Positions 15,871 to 23,396 of a DNA stretch of 43,708 bases are shown in pieces. A program made the translations under genes and the position numbers. Numbering within the stretch: the first letter of the stretch is position 1; each line of letters starts with the position of its first letter. The stretch is from the NCBI GenBank assembly GCA_026710545.1, contig JAPOQU010000039.1:1-43708 (forward strand), read 5' to 3'. This DNA comes from Gammaproteobacteria bacterium. GTDB lineage: Bacteria; Pseudomonadota; Gammaproteobacteria; Eutrophobiales; Eutrophobiaceae. The notes beneath the pieces were generated by a model. It did no database searches and had not been told where the DNA came from. It saw nothing but the letters and a program-made list of their open reading frames with translations.

Positions 15871-16599
15871 ATGAACAGCACAGACAAGAAACATTTTGTC
15901 CTGGTACACGGCGCCTGGCACGGCGCCTGGTGCTGGGAGAAGGTAACGCCGCTGATTAGCGAGGCAGGGCACGAAGCCCATGTGCTTGACCTGCCGGGAC
16001 TGGGCAATGATCCCACGCCGATTGCCGATATTACCCTGGATTCCTACGTGAACGCCGTCAGGGATTTAATCCTGACGATAGATGATAATGTGATACTGGT
16101 GGGCCACAGCATGGGCGGATTGGTCATCACCCAGACTGCGGAACTGCTTCCCGACAGGATACGCGCCCTGGGTTACCTGGCTGCCTTCTCTCCTGCGGAC
16201 GGTGAATCCCTGTTCCAGCATGCCATGGCCGATACTGAATCCCACGTCACGCGGTTCAACCAGGTAAACGAGGCAGAGGGGTATTTCACCATTCCGCCCG
16301 ACAGGCTGCCGGACTGTTTCTACGGCTTGTGCAGCGAGGAAGACACCCGTAATGCTATCGCGCGGTTGCGCCCGCAACCGTTGGCCCCGTTACTGCAGAC
16401 CGTCAGCATCACCCCGGAAAATTACGGCCGGGTGCGCCGTTGCTATATCGAATGCACCAAGGACCAGGCCCTGACCTGGCCCATGCAGCAGCAGATGCAG
16501 GAAAAGGCCAGGCTGGATGCGTTGCTCACGCTGGAAACGGACCACTCGCCGTTTTATGCCTGCCCTGAAGACCTGGTTGATTGTTTCATGAGGCTGTAA
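15871..16599 (+). CDS. EstC-like a/b hydrolase (esterase/HNL group)
   Basis: A 242-residue small a/b hydrolase from ATG 15871. It has the HGAWHGAWCW oxyanion block (residues 13-22) and nucleophile Ser80 in GHSMGG; the histidine is in ETDHSPFY near the C-terminus, and an aspartate is available in ECTKDQAL. These features match plant-type salicylate esterases, hydroxynitrile lyases and bacterial EstC/PytH-like esterases rather than C-C hydrolases. It may split an aryl or alkyl ester to give a phenol for the adjoining hydroxylase. The chosen start avoids an upstream extension across the operator-like region and has a GAGG-like SD. The next gene begins 2 nt after its stop. Confidence 0.82.
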   Translation: MNSTDKKHFVLVHGAWHGAWCWEKVTPLISEAGHEAHVLDLPGLGNDPTPIADITLDSYVNAVRDLILTIDDNVILVGHSMGGLVITQTAELLPDRIRALGYLAAFSPADGESLFQHAMADTESHVTRFNQVNEAEGYFTIPPDRLPDCFYGLCSEEDTRNAIARLRPQPLAPLLQTVSITPENYGRVRRCYIECTKDQALTWPMQQQMQEKARLDALLTLETDHSPFYACPEDLVDCFMRL

Positions 16600-16601
16600 G
16601 C

Positions 16602-16958
16602 ATGCAGGTTTTACTCATTCTCTGGGAACCCAATGACAAATGGTCAGCCCTGTCGCGTGATGAACAGGCCGGCTACCTGCGTTCCCTGGACGGCGCCATC
16701 AACGAGGCACGCAGTCACGGAGTGATGACGCTGGGCTGGAGCAGGGTGGACCGGACATTGAACAAGGCGCCGAAAGAGGGTTACGTCGGTGTGTTCGCGA
16801 TGAATTCGGCACAGGACATTCACGAACTAGACAGGAACATTCAACAATCACTTTGGTATGATTACTTTGATTCGGTCAATATCAGTATCAGCCTGGAAGG
16901 CGAGACCGAGCCCGAGCCACACCGGGTTTATGCAAAGCTGCTGGGCATGGAGATTTGA
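16602..16958 (+). CDS. Small conserved-looking protein, DUF6616-like
   Basis: A 118-residue soluble protein from ATG 16602, directly after the esterase stop. Features are VLLILWEPNDKWSALS near the N-terminus, an arginine/alanine helix, a GWSRVDRTL turn, GYVGVFAMNSAQDIHELDRNI, and WYDYFDSVNIS. The pattern of a small b-a-b ferredoxin-like unit with WxDYFDxVN resembles the DUF6616 group, which I recall only loosely. No catalytic motif is evident. The tight spacing on the 5' side and the dmpK gene 67 nt downstream place it in the aromatic module, perhaps as an accessory or isomerase-like protein. Function unknown. Confidence 0.68.
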   Translation: MQVLLILWEPNDKWSALSRDEQAGYLRSLDGAINEARSHGVMTLGWSRVDRTLNKAPKEGYVGVFAMNSAQDIHELDRNIQQSLWYDYFDSVNISISLEGETEPEPHRVYAKLLGMEI

Positions 16959-16994
16959 CGATTTATCGATATTATTTAAAAGAATCGATATTTT
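16955..16994 (+). promoter_or_regulatory. Operator-like dyad B (TATCGAT-N13-ATCGATA) before dmpK
   Basis: TATCGAT (16964-16970) and ATCGATA (16984-16990) form a perfect 7-bp dyad with a 13-nt AT-rich spacer. A TTGACG -35-like hexamer overlaps its left side (16955-16960) and TATTTT (16989-16994) follows. Compared with dyad A, the spacing is identical and the spacer is closely related. The placement straight before dmpK suggests regulation of the phenol hydroxylase operon. There is no sigma54 (-24/-12) promoter here, unlike dmp operons controlled by DmpR. Confidence 0.65.
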
Positions 16995-17025
16995 AATCGC
17001 CCGGAGGGATGACAAACGATAAAAT

Positions 17026-17271
17026 ATGGCTATGATGAAGACGCAAAAACGATTTGTGCGCATCACCAGCAGAGACAGGCCCGGTCTGGTCGAGTTTAAT
17101 TTTTCCATCGGCGACCCGTCTCTCTACCTGGAAATGATTTTGCCGGTAAATGCTTTTGATGAATTCTGCCGGTCGAACCAGGTAACGTATCTCACGGATG
17201 AGCAGGCGGAAGCGGTAGCAAGGCAACAGGAAAAATGGCGCAATGGTGAAACTGGTAATATGTGTGTTTGA
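17026..17271 (+). CDS. dmpK: Phenol hydroxylase assembly subunit DmpK
   Basis: An 81-residue member of the Phenol_hyd_sub family. DmpK is not part of the active oxygenase but helps assemble the hydroxylase by aiding iron insertion. The sequence shows RFVRITSRDRPGLVEFNFSIGDPSLYLEMILPV and a Lys-Trp-Arg-rich tail, all typical, with length a little under CF600 DmpK (about 92). The nearest strong SD (GGAGGG, 17003-17008) is 17 nt before ATG 17026, longer than normal; an in-frame TAA at 17020-17022 excludes an earlier start, and ATG 17032 and 17035 are alternatives. It begins the dmpKLMNOP operon. Confidence 0.9.
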   Translation: MAMMKTQKRFVRITSRDRPGLVEFNFSIGDPSLYLEMILPVNAFDEFCRSNQVTYLTDEQAEAVARQQEKWRNGETGNMCV

Positions 17272-17305
17272 CGAACTGTAACGGGAAAGACCCGGGGCTG
17301 ATCAG

Positions 17306-18301
17306 ATGTCCATCGATATTAAAACGACAAAAATAGAACCCAGAAGGGTCACCTTCGACAATGTTGCCGAAAAACTGGGCGAGGGCAAGATACCCAGCCG
17401 TTACCAGGAAGTGATGATTGGCGTGCAACAGGAAGAAGTGTTCCATTACCGCCCTACCTGGGACCCTGAGCATGAGATATTCGATGCGGACCGCACAGCC
17501 ATTAACATGCAGGATTTCGACGACCTGGTTGACCCGCGCCAGTATTATTACGGCACCTACGTCATCCAGCGGTCGAAACAGCAGGAGGCTCTTGAGAAAA
17601 ATTTCTCGGTGGTTGAAAAAAGGGGGCTGCTGACCGCCCTTGATGCCGGTCTTACCGAGCGGATCACAAAAATCATCGTCCCTTTCCGCCATGCGGAGTG
17701 GGGCGCCAACACCAATAACCTGTTCATCGCAGCCTACGGTTTCGGCACACCCATGCCCATCGCTGCGGATTTTCAGGGTATGGACAGGCTCGGCAACGCC
17801 CAGTACATCACGCGTATCGGCCTGATATTGTCAAACAACGACCCGGAGATACTCGATCAGGCCAAAGCGGAATGGCTGGATGAGCCGATGTGGCAACCGT
17901 TACGTAAAATGCTGGAGGACAGCTTCGTGCTCAAGGACTGGTTTGAACTGCACCTGCTGCAGAATTTCCTCCTTGACGGCATACTGCACCCGTTATTGTT
18001 CCAGCACCTTGAAGGAGAGGTTGTGAATAACGGCGGAGCGGCGTTTGCCATGGTCACTGAATTCTTTGTGGACTGGTATGGAGAAGCAACCCGCTGGACA
18101 GACCACACACTTAAAACAGCGGCTGGTGAATCCGCAGAGAACAAGGCCTTGCTGACTGAATGGAGGGACAAATGGTTGCCGGAAGTCAAGAACGCCGCGG
18201 CACCGTTGGCGGAATACATCTTTGCGGACCGCAGCGCAGAGGTGATGAAGCAGATCGCCGACAAGCTTGACACCAGGTCGGGAAAAATCGGTTTGGAGTG
18301 A
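17306..18301 (+). CDS. dmpL: Phenol hydroxylase oxygenase beta subunit DmpL
   Basis: A 331-residue helical beta subunit of soluble diiron phenol hydroxylase. It pairs with DmpN in the (abc)2 oxygenase core. Visible family landmarks are the PRRVTFDNVAEKLGEGKIPSRYQEV N-terminal block, PRQYYYGTYVIQRSKQQEALEKN in the middle, PFRHAEWGANTNN, and the GGAAFAMVTEFFVDWYGEATRW segment. The beta subunit lost diiron ligands, so no metal motif is expected. Full family length. It follows dmpK after 34 nt and the stop TGA is 1 nt from the first in-frame ATG of dmpM, suggesting coupling. Confidence 0.93.
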   Translation: MSIDIKTTKIEPRRVTFDNVAEKLGEGKIPSRYQEVMIGVQQEEVFHYRPTWDPEHEIFDADRTAINMQDFDDLVDPRQYYYGTYVIQRSKQQEALEKNFSVVEKRGLLTALDAGLTERITKIIVPFRHAEWGANTNNLFIAAYGFGTPMPIAADFQGMDRLGNAQYITRIGLILSNNDPEILDQAKAEWLDEPMWQPLRKMLEDSFVLKDWFELHLLQNFLLDGILHPLLFQHLEGEVVNNGGAAFAMVTEFFVDWYGEATRWTDHTLKTAAGESAENKALLTEWRDKWLPEVKNAAAPLAEYIFADRSAEVMKQIADKLDTRSGKIGLE

Positions 18302-18302
18302 G

Positions 18303-18578
18303 ATGATGGCCGAAAACGTATTTATCGCATTGCAGAACAACCCGGACGCCCGGCCGATTATAGAGGCCATCGTTGATGATAATCCTGCCGCGGTGGTGAA
18401 TGATTCCCCGGGAATGGTAAAAATAGATTGCCCGAAACGGCTGGTAATAAGACGCCGGACCGTGGAAGAAAAAATCGGTGGGGAATTCAACCTGCAGGAT
18501 ATCCACCTGACGTTGATTTCCCTGGCGGGAAATATCGAAGAAGATGACGATGAATTCGTTTTGCATTGGAACATTTAA
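18303..18578 (+). CDS. dmpM: Phenol hydroxylase regulatory protein DmpM
   Basis: A 91-residue member of the MmoB/DmpM effector family. The small cofactor-less protein binds the oxygenase, tunes access to the diiron site and raises coupling. Family features are VFIALQNNPDARPIIEAIVDDNP, PGMVKIDCPKRLVIRRRTVEE and LISLAGNIEEDDDEFVLHW. Two adjacent ATGs (18303, 18306) compete; both fit. It begins 1 nt after dmpL and is followed by a strong hairpin (18590-18613) before dmpN, which may affect relative expression. Size is as usual for the family. Confidence 0.92.
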   Translation: MMAENVFIALQNNPDARPIIEAIVDDNPAAVVNDSPGMVKIDCPKRLVIRRRTVEEKIGGEFNLQDIHLTLISLAGNIEEDDDEFVLHWNI

Positions 18579-18589
18579 TTCCCCAACAA

Positions 18590-18613
18590 GGGGACGGATT
18601 TGAATCCGTCCCC
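18590..18613. repeat. GGGGAC palindrome between dmpM and dmpN
   Basis: An 11-bp perfect stem, GGGGACGGATT with its complement AATCCGTCCCC, around a 2-nt centre. A relative of the perfect 24-bp palindrome at 38702-38725. It could fold in mRNA between the effector and oxygenase genes and act as a processing or stability element. It lies 8 nt before the AAGAGG SD of dmpN. No T-run follows, so it is not a classical terminator. Confidence 0.85.
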
Positions 18614-18634
18614 AGTGAATAAGAGGCACATGCT

Positions 18635-20161
18635 ATGGCAGACAAACCCAGACGTCTCAACCTGAACCAGAAATACCAGCTCATGACGCGCGGGCTGGAC
18701 TGGGAGACCACCTACCAGTCAATGGATGACGTATTCCCCTATGACAAGTACGAGGGTATCAAGATCAAGGACTGGGACAAGTGGCAGGACCCGTTCCGCC
18801 TGACCATGGACGCCTACTGGAAATACCAGGCTGAAAAGGAAAGAAAGCTCTACGCCATCCTGGACAGCTTCGCCCAGAATAACAGCCAATTGAATATTTC
18901 CGATGCGCGCTACATGAACGCCGTCAAGATCTGGATGCAGGGCGTCACGCCGCTGGAGTACGCCGCGTTCCGGGGTTACGCCATGCTGGGCCGCGGTTTT
19001 CGCGGCGCCGGCGCCCGGGTTGCCTGCCAGTTCCAGTCCATCGACGAAATGCGCCACTACCAGACGCAGATGCATGCGTTCAGCCATTACAACAAATTTT
19101 TCAACGGGTTCCGGCAATATTCAAGAATACGGGACCGGGCCTGGTACCTGTCCATTCCCAAGAGCTACTTTGAGGATGCCGTTACTGCCGGACCATTTGA
19201 ATTGATCACCGCCATATCGTTCTCCTTTGAGTACGTATTGACCAACCTGTTGTTCATGCCGTTCGTGTCCGGCGCAGCCTATAACGGCGACATGGCGACC
19301 ACCACCTTCGGCTTCTCGGCACAATCCGATGAATCACGCCACATGACGCTGGGTCTCGAGGTCATCAAGTTCATGCTGGAGCAGCACGAAGACAACCTGC
19401 CCATTGTCCAGAGATGGCTGGACAAGTGGTTCTGGCGCGGCTACCGCCTGCTTGGCCTGGTCGGCACCATGATGGATTACATGCTGCCCAAGAAAGTGAT
19501 GTCCTGGCGCCAGGCCTGGGAGATATACTGGGAGGAAAGCGGGATGGCTCTGTTCAATGACCTGTCCCGTTACGGCTTGCGGCCGCCCAAATATCATGAG
19601 GTGGCGACCAAGGAGAAATACCGTATCACCCATGAATTCTGGTCCACCATCTACCAGTTTTCCCATGCAACTGCGTTGTATACCTGGATCCCGACCAACG
19701 AAGAACTGGACTGGTTTTCAGCCGAGTACGGTGAACTGTTCGACACCGTGTACCGTCCGCGCTATGAATACTGGGCTGAACTGCACAAAAACGGTGAACG
19801 TTTCTTTCAGAAACGCCTGCCGGTGGTCTGCAACGTCTGCCAGATCCCCATCTTCCACACCATGCCCGATGACCCGTTGATGAACTGTTGCCTGGTAACG
19901 GAATACAAGGGCACCAAGCACCAGATGTGTTCCCAGGGTTGCAAGGATATATTCGACCATGAGCCGGAGAAATACTGCCAGGCTTATATCCCCCCACAAC
20001 AGATTTACCAGGGGAATTGCGGCGGCGCCACGCTGGAGGCGTATAAAGAGTGGTTGCACATCAAGGAAGAGGAAACCGGTGAGTATTACGGCTCGGAAGA
20101 CCACCGGATGTGGGAAGAATGGAAAGCCCAGGCAGCCGGCACGGCCGTAGCGTCGGCCTGA
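18635..20161 (+). CDS. dmpN: Phenol hydroxylase oxygenase alpha subunit DmpN
   Basis: A 508-residue catalytic alpha subunit with the carboxylate-bridged diiron site. Ligands are Glu108, Glu138 and His141 (DEMRHYQ), Glu199 (FEYVL), Glu233 and His236 (DESRHM). A YHS-type C-terminal zinc-like domain (about 405-450, cysteines in VCNVCQIPIF, MNCC and MCSQGC) is typical of DmpN and TouA. It hydroxylates phenol ortho to the hydroxyl to give catechol, with electrons from DmpP. The SD AGAGG lies 8 nt before ATG 18635; ATG 18630 is out of frame. Length matches the family (about 500-517). Confidence 0.95.
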   Translation: MADKPRRLNLNQKYQLMTRGLDWETTYQSMDDVFPYDKYEGIKIKDWDKWQDPFRLTMDAYWKYQAEKERKLYAILDSFAQNNSQLNISDARYMNAVKIWMQGVTPLEYAAFRGYAMLGRGFRGAGARVACQFQSIDEMRHYQTQMHAFSHYNKFFNGFRQYSRIRDRAWYLSIPKSYFEDAVTAGPFELITAISFSFEYVLTNLLFMPFVSGAAYNGDMATTTFGFSAQSDESRHMTLGLEVIKFMLEQHEDNLPIVQRWLDKWFWRGYRLLGLVGTMMDYMLPKKVMSWRQAWEIYWEESGMALFNDLSRYGLRPPKYHEVATKEKYRITHEFWSTIYQFSHATALYTWIPTNEELDWFSAEYGELFDTVYRPRYEYWAELHKNGERFFQKRLPVVCNVCQIPIFHTMPDDPLMNCCLVTEYKGTKHQMCSQGCKDIFDHEPEKYCQAYIPPQQIYQGNCGGATLEAYKEWLHIKEEETGEYYGSEDHRMWEEWKAQAAGTAVASA

Positions 20162-20177
20162 TACGGGGCAGGGCAAG

Positions 20178-20540
20178 ATGGCGGTAAAGTTCGTCGGTGA
20201 CTCGTACGATTTTCCCTGCGCCAACCGGCAGGAAAATTATGGCGATGACATAAACATATACGTGGTCTGGGACCACCACCTGATCTACTGTGCCCCCAAT
20301 GCCTACCGGCTGCCGCCTGGCATGAAATTCAGGGACTTCCTGGAACAGGTGTTTGCGCCGGATTACCCGCAACATCCCGACACAGCCGGCGTCGACTGGG
20401 ACCAGGGCGTCTGGCAACTCGAGAACGAACCCTGGCAGCCGGACCTGGACAAGTCCTTTACCGAGAACGGCATTGCGCATAATTCGTTCATACGGGTCAC
20501 CACCCCCGGCCTGGAAGGCATGCACGGAGTAGGCAATTAG
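20178..20540 (+). CDS. dmpO: Phenol hydroxylase subunit DmpO
   Basis: A 120-residue gamma subunit of the phenol hydroxylase oxygenase (the P4-type small subunit). It shows FVGDSYDFPCANRQENYGDDINIYVVWDHHLIYCAPNAYRLPP and the ENGIAHNSFIRVTTPGLEGM ending expected of the family. It completes the (abc)2 complex with DmpL and DmpN and has no catalytic residues of its own. It is 16 nt after dmpN and 18 nt before dmpP, all co-directional. Length is as in CF600-type systems (about 119). Confidence 0.93.
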   Translation: MAVKFVGDSYDFPCANRQENYGDDINIYVVWDHHLIYCAPNAYRLPPGMKFRDFLEQVFAPDYPQHPDTAGVDWDQGVWQLENEPWQPDLDKSFTENGIAHNSFIRVTTPGLEGMHGVGN

Positions 20541-20558
20541 CGCCACAAGAGTGCCCAG

Positions 20559-21623
20559 GTGTCGTTCCAGGCAACCATTGAACCTCTTGGGGAAACGATA
20601 GAGGTTGAAGAAGACCAGAAGCTGCTGGATGCGGCGCTGCGCGCCGGGATCTGGTTACCGTACGCCTGTAACCACGGGGTATGCGGCACCTGTAAAGTGG
20701 ACGTACTGGAAGGTGATGTTGACCATAACGAAGCTTCGTCGTTTGCACTGATGGATATCGAGCGCGACGAAGGCAAGACCCTGGCCTGTTGCGCAACCCT
20801 GTCCTCGGATATCGTCATAGAAGCGGACATAGAGGAAGAAGAGGACGCACAAAACCTGCCTGTCAGGGACCATGCCGGCACGGTAGTGCGCATGGAGGAC
20901 CTGACCCCTACCGTCAAAGGAATCTGGCTGGAGGTGCCCGGTGACGGTATTGAATTCCAGGCCGGGCAGTACCTGAACCTGGACATTCCCGGCGTTGACG
21001 TGCCCCGGGCCTTTTCCCTGGCCAACCCGCCCTCCGGGAAGAACGTCATCGAGTTGAACGTGCGCCGCGTTGACGGCGGCCAGGCGACCACTTACCTGCA
21101 TGAGCGCCTCGCAATTGGCGATGAATTGAACTTCACCGCGCCGCTGGGCCGGTTTTTCGTGCGTAAATCCTCGCCTGAGCCGATGGTATTCCTGGCCGGC
21201 GGTTCCGGCTTGTCCAGCCCGAAGTCCATGATCCTCGACCTGCTGGAAAATGGCGACGATCGCGCCATCACCCTCGTATACGGCGCCCGCAACCGGGCCG
21301 AACTGTATTATTTCGACCTGTTCAGCGAACTTGCCCGGCAACATGACAATTTTCACTACCTGACGGCATTATCCGAGCCTGCAGACACCGATGACTGGGA
21401 CGGACCGCGCTGTTTTGTACATGAACTGGCGGAAGAACACTTCGGGAAACGTTTTGAAGGCCATAAGGCCTACCTGTGCGGACCTCCTCCCATGGTCGAC
21501 AGTTGCATCACCAGCCTGATGCGGGGGCGGCTGTTCGAAGAGCATATCTTCATGGAAAACTTTTTCACTGCGGCGGACAGTGCGAAACCGGCACGGCGTA
21601 GCGCCCTGTTCAAAAAGTTTTAA
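20559..21623 (+). CDS. dmpP: Phenol hydroxylase reductase DmpP
   Basis: A 354-residue NADH-dependent reductase with an N-terminal plant-type ferredoxin (Cys37, Cys42, Cys45, Cys77; CNHGVCGTC and CCA) fused to FAD and NAD domains. PRAFSLANPP near 148 is the RxxS FAD motif; FLAGGSGLSSPKSM is the NAD-binding glycine loop, and YLCGPPPMVDS near 310 the conserved C-terminal motif. It sends electrons from NADH to the DmpN diiron site. The GTG start at 20559 is used because the family N-terminus begins here and no earlier in-frame ATG fits. Stop at 21621-21623; dmpQ follows 30 nt later across a repeat-like CAGAGGACACAGAGA stretch. Confidence 0.93.
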   Translation: MSFQATIEPLGETIEVEEDQKLLDAALRAGIWLPYACNHGVCGTCKVDVLEGDVDHNEASSFALMDIERDEGKTLACCATLSSDIVIEADIEEEEDAQNLPVRDHAGTVVRMEDLTPTVKGIWLEVPGDGIEFQAGQYLNLDIPGVDVPRAFSLANPPSGKNVIELNVRRVDGGQATTYLHERLAIGDELNFTAPLGRFFVRKSSPEPMVFLAGGSGLSSPKSMILDLLENGDDRAITLVYGARNRAELYYFDLFSELARQHDNFHYLTALSEPADTDDWDGPRCFVHELAEEHFGKRFEGHKAYLCGPPPMVDSCITSLMRGRLFEEHIFMENFFTAADSAKPARRSALFKKF

Positions 21624-21653
21624 AACAAAGCCGCAGAGGACACAGAGATTTCA

Positions 21654-21989
21654 ATGGTGGCTGAAAAATTTACTATTGCCATTGAAGATTCGGATGAGGC
21701 ATTTACCTGCTCATCCGACCGGAACGTTCTCAAGGCCATGGAGCAGCTCGGCAGGAAGGGGATTCCGGTTGGTTGCCGGGGCGGAGGTTGCGGCGTGTGC
21801 CGGGTGCAGGTCGTGGGAGACGGCCGTTACCGGACCGGCAAGATGAGTCGCGAGCAGGTACCGGTGGATGATGAACGGCAGGGCATCTGTCTTGCGTGCA
21901 AGCTGTTTCCCGAGGCTGACCTGCGCTTGAAAGTTCTGGGAAGATGGCAAAAACATTTTATTACAGGCATGAATCCGGAGGCGGCGTAA
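21654..21989 (+). CDS. dmpQ: DmpQ/XylT-like [2Fe-2S] ferredoxin
   Basis: A 111-residue ferredoxin with the plant-type ligand pattern CRGGGCGVCRVQV and a later ICLACKLFPEADL. DmpQ/XylT proteins reactivate catechol 2,3-dioxygenase by reducing its oxidised Fe(III), letting the enzyme survive substituted catechols. The next gene is that dioxygenase, which fits. ATG 21654 or GTG 21657 could start it. The N-terminal region FTIAIEDSDEAFTCSSDRNVLKAM is typical. Between it and the dioxygenase lie 114 nt holding a repeat arm. Confidence 0.85.
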   Translation: MVAEKFTIAIEDSDEAFTCSSDRNVLKAMEQLGRKGIPVGCRGGGCGVCRVQVVGDGRYRTGKMSREQVPVDDERQGICLACKLFPEADLRLKVLGRWQKHFITGMNPEAA

Positions 21990-22032
21990 AAAACCTGCTT
22001 TTGACCTGTACCAGGTACGGCCGATGAATAGG

Positions 22033-22054
22033 TTTTTACTCTGACCCCAAATAT
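22033..22054. repeat. Solo arm of the GGGGTCAGAGTAAAA repeat
   Basis: TTTTTACTCTGACCCCAAAT (within 22033-22054) matches the right arm of the inverted repeat at 38834-38855. No partner arm is visible upstream. It sits between the ferredoxin and dioxygenase genes, so a dispersed non-coding repeat has entered the operon. Confidence 0.75.
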
Positions 22055-22103
22055 AAAATATACTATTAAGAATTAGCAACATCTATAACTGGAGGAGAAG
22101 ACA

Positions 22104-23027
22104 ATGTCATTTACAGGTGTGATGCGACCCGGTCATGCGGCAATCCGTGTGCTGGATATGGATGAATCAGTTACTTACTACACGGAGCGGATGGGTTTGA
22201 TGAAGACTGACGAAGATGACCAGGGCAGGGTTTATCTCAAGGCATGGGATGAACTGGATTGCTTTTCGATCGTGCTCAGGGAAGCGGACTCGCCGGGAAT
22301 TGACTACACGGGCTACAAGACTTTCTCCCGCGCCGACATGGATGAACTGGTCGGAAAACTGGAGGATTACGGTATCGATATAGAATGGATCGCAGAGGGT
22401 GAACTCAACAACTGCGGCGAACGCGCGCGCTTCCAGACCCCGTCCGGTCATTCGTTCGAGCTGTATTCGGAGAAAAAGCAGATTGGCGACGGCCTCGGCC
22501 GCACCAACCCCAACCCCTGGCCGGAAGGCCTGAAAGGCATGCAGGTATACCGCTTCGATCACGTGTTGCTGTACGGACCCAATATTATCGAAACCACGAA
22601 GATCTTTACGGACGTGCTGGGATTTGACCTGACCGAACGGGTGTTGACTCCGGAAGGTGAAATGAATGTCACCTTTGTCTCCTGTTCCAACAAGGCCCAT
22701 GACCTGGCCTTCGTGGAATACCCGGAGCCGAACAAGTTACATCACGTATCGTTCATGTTGATGACCTGGGAGGAGGTGTTGCGGGCTGCCGATCTCATGA
22801 GCATGCATGACATTTCCATCGACATCGGCCCGACCCGTCACGGCATCACCAGGGGGCGCACCATTTACTTCTTCGACCCGTCAGGCAATCGCAATGAGGT
22901 GTTCTGCGGCGATTACACCTGGTATCCCGACCGGGAACCGATTACCTGGACCGCCGAGGAACTCGGCAGGGCCATCTTCTACCACGACAGGCGCTTGAAT
23001 GAGAACTTCCTGACCGTGGTTACCTGA
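22104..23027 (+). CDS. dmpB: Catechol 2,3-dioxygenase (extradiol)
   Basis: A 307-residue two-domain extradiol dioxygenase of the XylE/DmpB (I.2) group. Fe(II) ligands His153, His214 and Glu265 fall at exactly the XylE positions (FDHVLLYG, LHHVSFML, NRNEVFCG); the catalytic His199 and His246 and Tyr255 are also in place. It cleaves catechol next to the hydroxyls to 2-hydroxymuconic semialdehyde. An SD GGAGGAG precedes ATG. With dmpKLMNOP upstream and the DmpD-like hydrolase gene opposite, it forms the phenol meta pathway down to the dienoate. The next 370 nt have no credible gene. Confidence 0.96.
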   Translation: MSFTGVMRPGHAAIRVLDMDESVTYYTERMGLMKTDEDDQGRVYLKAWDELDCFSIVLREADSPGIDYTGYKTFSRADMDELVGKLEDYGIDIEWIAEGELNNCGERARFQTPSGHSFELYSEKKQIGDGLGRTNPNPWPEGLKGMQVYRFDHVLLYGPNIIETTKIFTDVLGFDLTERVLTPEGEMNVTFVSCSNKAHDLAFVEYPEPNKLHHVSFMLMTWEEVLRAADLMSMHDISIDIGPTRHGITRGRTIYFFDPSGNRNEVFCGDYTWYPDREPITWTAEELGRAIFYHDRRLNENFLTVVT

Positions 23028-23396
23028 AGGAATTGTTTTCCCCCGGAGATCGCAGAGAGAGTGCTTCCGCATTTCCTCTGTGATCTCTGCCTTGACTGCG
23101 CATAAAACCTACCCGGTAACAGACGTTTATTACCCTTTAAATTTATTTTTTTACCCTAAACCGGCAACATGACACGCCTGATGGGTGCTATTCTTTCCCC
23201 CGTCGTTGTCATGAAGCATCTTCATGATCACGGAATAAAGGTTTACAGGAGGCATCATATCTACAGGGTAAAAACAGAAAACTGTGGATGGGGCAGGGCG
23301 CCCATCATTCTCCCCACTCCGTCAGGCTGGTTGGTTACAGAATGACGTGAGGGGCGTCCTGCCCGATCTCCCGCATCACCTCCGTTCACCGCCGGC
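23028..23396. other. Gene-poor stretch with inverted repeat
   Basis: No supported gene. An imperfect dyad, AGATCGCAGAG (23047-23057) against CTCTGTGATCT (23076-23086), matches 10 of 11 bp and follows the dioxygenase stop; without a T-run it is a weak terminator candidate. A second imperfect pair, GGGCAGGGCGCCC (23291-23303) and GGCGTCCTGCCC (23355-23366), sits nearer arfB. A 58-codon open frame at 23169-23345 has no ribosome site and no recognisable motif. Confidence 0.55.

Noticed and set aside
16600-17025. Sigma54 promoter for a DmpR-controlled dmp operon
   Set aside because: No TGGC-N-TTGC pair with the required -24/-12 spacing could be found; dyad B and a -35-like element are there instead.
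17009-17035. Nine-codon leader ORF before dmpK
   Set aside because: Its ATG touches the GGAGGG sequence with no spacing, so initiation there is unlikely; kept only as a note on the odd dmpK spacing.
23169-23345. 58-codon open frame in the gap after the dioxygenase gene
   Set aside because: No ribosome site, no recognised motif, and a length expected by chance in a 370-nt gap.
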